From Cryptomeria japonica (Eukaryota; Streptophyta; Pinopsida; Cupressales; Cupressaceae): a DNA stretch of 64,000 nt. A program made the position numbers and the translations under genes. How positions within the stretch are numbered: the first letter of the stretch is position 1; each line of letters starts with the position of its first letter. The stretch lies in the NCBI RefSeq assembly GCF_030272615.1, contig NC_081408.1:335452793-335516792 (forward strand), read 5' to 3'. Below are positions 57,241 through 64,000 of the stretch, one piece after another. The notes under the pieces are model-generated. The model was not told the DNA's origin and did not search any database. It was given only the letters and a program-made list of their open reading frames with translations.

Positions 57241-59470
57241 ATGGCTTAGACATTATAGTATAGTGTGTTTTTACTTATAAACATTAAAAATAACTACCTC
57301 CCAGTGCATGTGGGATAAAACATTATGCTTGTAGCTGCACTTTGGAGCCTTTCCCTGCAACTTTAATGGTGTTTTCTATGCACTTGATTGGAAATCAATG
57401 GTCTTTCTTCTCCATTTTTCACGCGAGGATGATGTTGGAGGCCTATCAATTGCATTACCATTTAAATTTACAAAACAAATACCTCAATCATCCTTTTCAA
57501 AATCAAACACTGCACAGGAGCTCTGCTTGAGATCAAAATTGGAACTATTCACCCTAATCTAGTCAATAGCATAGTCATACATAGGTTCCCTTCAATTTGT
57601 ATGCAGCCAATGCACATGAAACCGCAACCAATTTACCTCCTTTCTGACTGAATTTTTCTTGCTTTTTGGTTCCTTCCACTTCACGCAGAGGGGGTTTATG
57701 GCTTTCAATAGCCAAATCACATTTGCTTGAATGTGTTTTGTTTTAACATAGCTTCCAAACAGCTATGCAGCTCACCACAACCACGCTGTATGCAAGGGAG
57801 ATCTATGAAGTGCGAGGGAGGAGTGTGAGGGAGGAGCCACACTGTAGGGAGGATTCCATACACCACGCCACAATGGAGAGGGGGGACATTGAAGTTTCAA
57901 TGCTTTGCTGTCTTCCACGTCTCTCCCAGTCTCCTACACTGCTCCATAAGCTTCTACGCAGGGGCATTACTCAGCACTTTAATATACTCCAAAACCACGT
58001 ACATGGAGGCACTTTGCATTGTCTTCTCCCACCCCATGAAGCTTGACTATTGTTGTTACAGAACCTTCCCATTTTCTATGTGCCAATGGAGGATGTAAAG
58101 TTGTTGGATGTCAACGCCATTCTGAACACTACGCAGGGGAAAGGAGACATAGTATTGGTTTGCAATTGTTAAGAGCATCAGCACCCTCTACCAATCATCA
58201 CGTGGAGAAAGGAATGAGTGTGGGCTGGGTTTCATTTATCACTGTAGCCCCTTTTCTCTTGCCACATTAACATCCTCATGCCTACCTTTCACCTTCCAGC
58301 ATAAAACACACTTTGCATTTGGTGCAAATATGAAAACCTCCAGAGGAGTCACAAGCTCTAACTTACCAAATTTGCATTGCATCCGTTTGATTTGCTGGTA
58401 ACTTCAACGCCCACATAGAAGCCTGAAGTCTTCTACGAACTACTTCAAATACCACGCTACCTTATTGGAGGGATGAGGCAAAACATGGGGGAGTTTGACT
58501 TGTCTGCAATTTGCTTGGAGCACTTGAAACTTTATGCAGCCCCCTCTCTGAACACGACTTTCCCCAACATTAAACTGTAGCTCCTTTACTAAACACCATG
58601 TAGAGCTTTTGGAGAATGGAAAAGTCACATTTGATAGCTTTGAAAATAAATTTCAATGCCAAAGAAAAGCTATACACAAAAGGGAAAACATGAGAAGCAC
58701 AATGCAATCTTTCTGGAGTTTAATGCCCTTTTCACGCCACAGCAATGAAGACAAAATAAAATTATCACGTGCCCTATGCCTGCCAATTGGAATTGCTATT
58801 GGAGGTATTGATGACTACCACGCTCAACACCTGATACTCTCTTAGTGAACAAAGTCACCAATAAACTAATACGGCATAGGCATGAGCCAGGTCAGGCCCC
58901 AAAGTGGGTCCGATTAAAAAAAAATTCGTTTTCATGCAACTGACCCCTGGAATGATTCACGGACCTCAAACACACCTCTGGAATCGATCGGCACCATTTT
59001 CGGATCATAAAATTGCATTTTACATCCTTCAGGCAATTACGCCACAATTTTCGCATTTAATCGCGAAGACGTAATTTTCAAACCTATCAAAACACCTTTC
59101 TGGAGCTCGCCATCTGACAAGCATGTACTTTGATATACAAGGGTGACATCTACCAAACGGTTTCTCAAGATGAGTCTCGAGCGAAGAGATATTAATTTAC
59201 GAAAACGGCCAACTGGCTTTGTCGACACTGCGGACCTGATGAAGTCAATGTTCTGGCAACACATCATGCCTTTCTCAAAAATATCAAACGACCTCCGTAG
59301 GCTCTCAAATTCGGAAAATAGGTACCTTTAAGTACATATTAAATCTTTGAATTCTCAATTCGATCACCCAACTGACAGGATGCAAATGGTGCGCTCACCA
59401 AAACGACTACATTAACTGATCTAACACTGGAAGTGCGGATAACTGAATTTGATGGCAAAATGAGTCCTTT

Positions 59471-59880
59471 TGAAAACTGATCAAACGGATTGATAAAATC
59501 TTGAAATTTGAAATGTAGCTCATCATTTATACCAACATTAGCCTGGAACAAACATTCTGACATGACGCTCACCGGGACATTTTTACACTTGTGCAAACAT
59601 CACAAACTACAAACGGATTGAGCTTTGAAAACTGAGCAAACGGATTCATAAGGACTTGAAATTTGAAACGTAGCTCACCATTTATACTAACATCAACCTG
59701 GAAGAAACACTTTGGCATGATTCTTACTGAGGCAAGTTTTACAATTGTGCAAAACAGGGCTCCGACTAGCTGTCGAAACAGGGACTAGTCAAACCACACA
59801 AACTGCAAACGGATTTGGCTTTGAAAACTGAGCAAATGGATTTGTTAGGACTTGAAATTTTGTAGTCTAACTCAAATTTA
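59471..59880. repeat. Tandem repeat, three units of about 150-200 bp
   Basis: Units start near 59471, 59625 and 59821 with TTGAAAACTGAGCAAACGGA. Each continues with GGACTTGAAATTTGAAA-like and GTAGCTCACCATTTATAC-like words. The third is partial. Confidence 0.8.
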
Positions 59881-60247
59881 TGCATGGAATTGAATCCACT
59901 TTTAATTTTTTCATGACGATCAACAGGGCAAAAGATGTAATCGCTCAAAGTAGGCTACTCAATAAAATCTGCATTTGTGCCTAAAATGCACTTCCAGCTT
60001 ACCCCTCAAAATGGGTACCTCATAAACTTATCCAAATTGAATTTTGAAAGTTGCACATCACTGAATAGGCCAAATGAAAGGTGTAAGACATAAATCCCGA
60101 GCCTTACCCTCTGAAAATCAACTGGCTCCATTTTACCCCCTTGCTAACTAGGCATTCAAACTGACTTATTTAGGTACTTTTCTGACATGCAGAGCAAAAT
60201 TTTGAAATGGGCCTCTAAAATTGACTCAATTTTAATCAGTCCTAATA

Positions 60248-60879
60248 GAATGATCACCGCACATCGATTTGATAAGTGAGAAAACCCTTGTTCCATTCTT
60301 CTAAGCACTTCATTGTTTCCAAAGAAATCTAATCCTTGTACATGCTCAAATACCATCTTATTATTACACATAGATTATGACATGTCACCACTAAGTTATG
60401 ATCATGATAAGATCCACCTCCAAACCTTAAATCATTACCGGTTAAAGATTTGATACCGGTATTCATTCTTCTTCACAAAGTTCATAACAATCAATTATAA
60501 ATGTGCTTTGTAGTTCACCAAACTTTATTCAATTTTAATCACACTCATGCCAATGTTATGAGCATATATTCTGAACCACAACACTTGAATCTTATCTAAT
60601 CATTTGTACTAGTATCTTGATCATCGCTTTGTTGCTATTTACCGATTGACAACAACTTAGCAGTTTTGCTATCTAACAGATTCCACTACCGGCTAGGCTA
60701 TACCAGTTTGTCTAGATGACCTAGATGACTAAACAAACATGGTTTCCATCAATGACAATAAAGACTTGATCATATCAACTTTACTAGTCATCATCTCATC
60801 CCATCATCATCTACATTAGTTATACCAACAATCTGATCATCTTCTCATCTTATCATCATCTTTATCAGTTATGCCAACA
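60248..60879 (-). repeat. LTR D, right part (LTR 5' portion)
   Basis: On the minus strand it starts TGTTGGCATAACTG at 60879. The first 50 bp or so are repeated in tandem near 60780-60879 (ACATTAGTTATACCAACAATC, TTTATCAGTTATGCCAACAATC). It joins 54751-55547 once the insertion is removed, giving an LTR of about 1.4 kb. Confidence 0.7.
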
Positions 60880-60892
60880 ATCTCCTCCTTTG
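60880..60892 (-). other. Polypurine tract of element D
   Basis: The minus strand reads AAAGGAGGAGAT before the LTR start. It shows that LTR D is the 3' LTR of an element lying to the right, whose body is replaced or interrupted by the second LINE near 61 kb. Confidence 0.7.
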
Positions 60893-61010
60893 GCATTGAT
60901 GGCAACACCAAAAGCTCACCAAAAGCTCACTATGCCCTTCATCATTTCTTCTCTTTTTGCTCTTCACTATTCTTCTCCCTTTTTATTTTTCTTGTCCTCC
61001 TTTAACAACA

Positions 61011-62618
61011 ATGCTAAAAGGAGTGGAGCGAAGAGGAGCGGGAATCCCAAATTTCAAATTGGGAAATGGCGGAATTCCTGGGGAAGGCGGATTTCCTGGA
61101 AACTGTTGTTCCTCTGGGATTGGATCTAGCACGCAGGAAGGAGGTTAGACATTTGAAGGGTCAGAAGAGGACAAGGAAAAAGCAAAATCAGGAGAAGAAA
61201 AAGATTCGATCCCTAGGGACCCACACGACAGAGGAAAATGGAAAAAATGGTCTTCGCTCTCTAGAGTGAAACCACTGGTTAAATCTAGGCTTCCAGAAGT
61301 AACAAACATTTTAGACCCCACCTCTGGTCTGGTCGCTATTTCGGTTCTGGACAAAGTGGTCGATATGACTATAGCTAGCCTTTCTATGACATTAGTGGGT
61401 CGTTTCTCTAGCTTTAGGCCTAACATTGATGATGTCAGGAATTTCATAAGGAGAAAATGGATGGTTAAAGGACAAGTGGAAGTGGCAGCGCTGCCTAGAG
61501 GGTTTTTTACCTTCACTTTCAACTCTGAAGAAGACATGAAAAAATCTCTCTGTGAAGGTCCTTGGAATTTTGGCAAGTCTTCCCTGGGTCTCTAGAAATG
61601 GGCCCTGAATCTCGTCCTAGATGAATCCTTGTTCGTTTCTGCACCAGTTTGGACATGCCTCCCAAGTCTTCCGCTCGAATACTGGAATGAGGAAGTTTTC
61701 AAGGGCATTGCAAAATCCTTTGGAGAACTCTTATCGATTGACCCGATGACGATGGCTAAATCAAGGTTAGTCTTTGCTCACATTTGTGTAAATGTTAACC
61801 AAATGACAGATATGCCTCAATCTATAGATATCATATCTAAACTTGGAAAATGGTCCCAAGCTATTGAATATGAATCTCTACCGTTTGCCTATTTCCACTG
61901 CAAAAAATTGGGGCATTGGGCAAAATCTTGTCCACTCAAGAAAGGCAAGGAACTCAAGACTGATAGTAACACTAAGAACAAAAAGATCTGGCAAATGACA
62001 AACAAAAAAGTAGATTCATCAATATCCGAGAGCAATCAAAAAAAGGATGTAACGGAACTTATGAATGAAGTCAAGAGGACTGGGAGTAGCAGCAAGGATA
62101 AATAGGATTGTGTTTATTCCAACGACCCACTAGAGAGCTCTAAAGAAGTAGAGCTAGGAACTGAGTTGATCAATAAAGAAAACCCAGAAGCTCAGGAGAA
62201 TGAAACTATTAGTCAGGAGAAGGAAGAAACCATTCTGGACTAGGAGGATGGATCAGCTAGAGAAGAGAAGGAAGAATCCTATCTAGCCTCTTCACTCTCT
62301 AAATCAGCCGAGGCAAACTTTAATGAAGCCCAAGACCCTTCTGATTTTGAGCCCTTACTACTTTTAACTAATGGAAGCCCAAAGCCTCTACTCTATAAAA
62401 CCCCTACCCAAAGTGTGCATATGCTGGATGAGATTCTACAGATACCTGGGTCGAGAGAAGGAAAATCGAACAAGGAGGAACTCAATGGAGGAATCTCAAC
62501 TAGAAGTAAGATTAAGAAAAAGGTGGATGTTGGAAGTCAAAATAAAAAGCAAGGAAGGCCATCCCTAAAACATCAAAGGGAACAGGAAAGTTGGAAGAAC
62601 CGTGTTGATGGAACATAG
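61011..62618 (+). pseudogene. LINE ORF1: DUF4283-like RNA-binding protein with zinc knuckle
   Basis: One frame of 535 codons from ATG 61011 to TAG 62616-62618, interrupted only by TAG at 61146, 61593, 62103 and 62241. The N-terminus is Gly-rich. The DUF4283-like domain has MTLVGRFSSFRPNIDDVRNF, VAALPRGFFTFTFNSEED and CEGPWNFGKS. Then come WTCLPSLPLEYWNEEVFKGI and a knuckle, YFHCKKLGHWAKSCPLKKG, whose first Cys reads Phe or Tyr. The C-terminus is Glu-rich, then basic. In plant L1 elements this protein binds LINE RNA. I chose 61011 because it is the first ATG in the continuous frame; 61266 is the next in a long block. Confidence 0.8.
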
Positions 62619-62653
62619 TGTTCCATCGAGTCAGCACTATTCCCAGTTAAAAT

Positions 62654-64000
62654 ATGAAGATTATATCTTGGAATATCAGAGGGCTAAATGCTCCCCATAA
62701 GAAGGATGTATTACAAAATTTCATCAGAGATCATAAACCGGATGTGGTCCTTGTTCAAGAAACCAAGATGTCTAAAGAAAAAGTTGAAAGGATCAAAATT
62801 TTCAAAGAAAATGGAGTCATAGGAACTAACTCGGAAGGTGCTTCTGGAGGAACTGTGATTTTTTCAAACAAAAATACTATAATAGGAAAGGAAATCATCT
62901 AAGCCTTTAATAGGAACTCAGTTTTACTTGAGCATATTAAGGACAACTTTGTTTGGGTGTTATCTAATGTCTACGCTTCTAATACTAAATCTGGGAGAGC
63001 TAAATTCTAGAAAAGCCTTGCCACTGACAGACTCTAGTTTGCTAATCAAAGTTGGATTATTATGGGAGACTTCAATACCCCACTCAAAGACGAAGATAAG
63101 ATGGGAGGAATCCCCTTACATCTTGATGGAAAACAAGACCTCATGGATTTCATTAATGACCAAGCTCTCATTCATGTTGATCTCCAGGGTATCAATTAAA
63201 CCTGGACCAATAGAAGAACCAGAGCTGATTTGATTCAAGTTAGGCTTGATAGAGCTTTAATTTCTCCTGACTGGATTTCTAAGTATAGCTGATCCCTTGG
63301 TTCTATTATCAAAATCAGTTCAAACCATTTCCCCATCTCATTTTTGGCTAAGAGAAACTTCCCTTTCAGATTTGACAAAAGATTGGTTCTCCCATCCTTC
63401 TCTGGAAGCCTGCATTACTAATTGGTGGAACTCTGAAGTGGAGGGTAAGGCTCTTTTTAGAATTGCTAAAAAGCTCAACATCATAAAAGCCAAAATTAAA
63501 ACCTAGAACAAAGAGATTTTGGGGGACATATTCAAGAAAAAAACTCAAGTCAAAGCTGAATTAAAGTATGTTCAAGATAGAAACCAAGAGGTGGGGTTGA
63601 CCAAAAATCTTAGGATGGCTGAAAATGATCTATTATCTAAATACCACTCCATCATTTCTAATGAAGAGACTTTTTGGAGACAAAGATCTAGAGCTTTGTT
63701 CCTTAAGGAAGGTGATATAAACACCCACTTCTTTCACTTAACCACCCTTAAGCACAGGGCAGCCAACAGAATATCGAAACTAACTTGCAATAAAGGGGTC
63801 CTAACAGAGGATTGCAACATCAGGAAGAAAGCTCTCGAGCATTTCAATACCTTGTTGGGTGAAGTGGACAACCTGGATTATAGTAAGCAAAATACCCTTT
63901 TACAAGCTATCCCTTCTATGCTGTCAAAAGCTGACAATCACCTCTTATCCCGTATTGCTACTAATCCTAAAATTAGAAAGGCAGTGTTTTCCTTTCAGGG
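62654..64000 (+). pseudogene. LINE ORF2: endonuclease and linker, cut by window edge
   Basis: It starts ATG 62654, 35 bp after ORF1, with MKIISWNIRGLNAPHKKDVL. Catalytic motifs are LVQETKMSKEK, WIIMGDFNTPLKDEDKMGG, VRLDRALISPDW and SSNHFPISF (His kept; the preceding Asp reads Asn). The linker ARALFLKEGDINTHFFHLTT is near 63700. Stops at 62900 (TAA), about 63008 and 63036 (TAG), 63198 (TAA) and 63288 (TGA), plus frame changes, break it. The RT domain would begin right after 64000. Confidence 0.85.

Larger units (their letters stand above)
55548..60247. mobile_element. Solo-LTR-like insertion of 4.7 kb in LTR D
   Basis: A 4700 bp segment bounded by GAATG duplications. Its ends are TGTTGTTCACC and AGTCCTAATA, that is TG...TA, which would be TG...CA before one mutation. 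I find no gag, pol or pair of long terminal repeats in it, so a giant solo LTR is the best reading; orientation is not decided. It contains a GC-rich section (about 56760-57240) and tandem repeats (59471-59880). Short open frames in 56.7-58.8 kb show no recognised domain. Confidence 0.6.
60960..64000 (+). mobile_element. Second plant LINE (L1 type), 5' part, runs off the right edge
   Basis: It contains a full ORF1 (61011-62618) and the start of ORF2 (from 62654) up to the region before RT. The exact 5' end is not fixed; it lies between the element D polypurine tract and 61011. It is a relative of the LINE at 35143-41713, with the same endonuclease words and ORF1 tail. Confidence 0.85.

Noticed and set aside
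56723-58845. Open frames of 60-93 codons in the 4.7 kb insertion considered as host exons
   Set aside because: They are short, lie in several frames on both strands, have no recognisable domain, and sit inside a segment with clean target duplications.
59471-59880. Tandem units considered as a centromeric or telomeric satellite
   Set aside because: Only about three diverged units are present, all inside one transposon-like insertion.

Overview
This window is wall-to-wall transposable elements from a large plant nuclear genome. I see no host gene, rRNA, tRNA, CRISPR array or prokaryotic operon. The Ty1/copia, Tat-type Ty3/gypsy and plant L1-type LINE families (DUF4283 ORF1, zf-RVT and RNase H in pol) point to a seed plant. 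The density of old, decayed, nested copies and several very long LTRs fit a gymnosperm such as a conifer best; that placement is inference, not proof.

Layout. Bases 1-1504 are the 3' end of a non-autonomous LTR element (NA1, + strand). It sits in a minus-strand copia element, copia A, whose pieces lie at 1505-2070 and 27147-31663. Copia A is split inside its reverse transcriptase by a Tat-like gypsy element of about 25 kb (2071-27141, minus). That gypsy element carries two later insertions: a 4.2 kb solo LTR (9405-13571) and a complete non-autonomous element, NA2 (16740-22896, + strand). Copia A itself landed in copia B (31664-34446, minus). Copia B shares one physical LTR (34447-43043) with copia C to its right. 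A 5'-truncated LINE (35143-41713) lies in that shared LTR. Copia C continues at 43044-43418, 50386-52352 and 53873-54750, interrupted by a third non-autonomous element, NA3 (43424-50380), and by an unclassified 1.5 kb insertion. At 54750 copia C is fused to a further LTR (LTR D, to 60879), which is split by a 4.7 kb solo-LTR-like insertion (55548-60247). A second LINE starts near 61 kb and runs off the right edge.

How the parts relate. NA1, NA2 and NA3 form the most unusual system here. They have LTRs, an initiator-Met-type primer site, a doubled polypurine tract, a coiled-coil and zinc-knuckle ORF1, and a very long ORF2 of unknown function, but no protease, integrase or reverse transcriptase. 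Their primer site, polypurine tract and LTR ends resemble those of the copia elements beside them, so copia enzymes are the likely source of mobility (inference). The truncated LINE carries an extra reading frame after its RNase H domain that may be distantly related to the NA ORF2 domain. In the LINEs and NA2 most in-frame stops are TAG, as expected from decay of methylated CAG and CTGG sites. Apart from ORF1 of the second LINE and the first part of NA2 ORF2, essentially all coding regions are pseudogenes.
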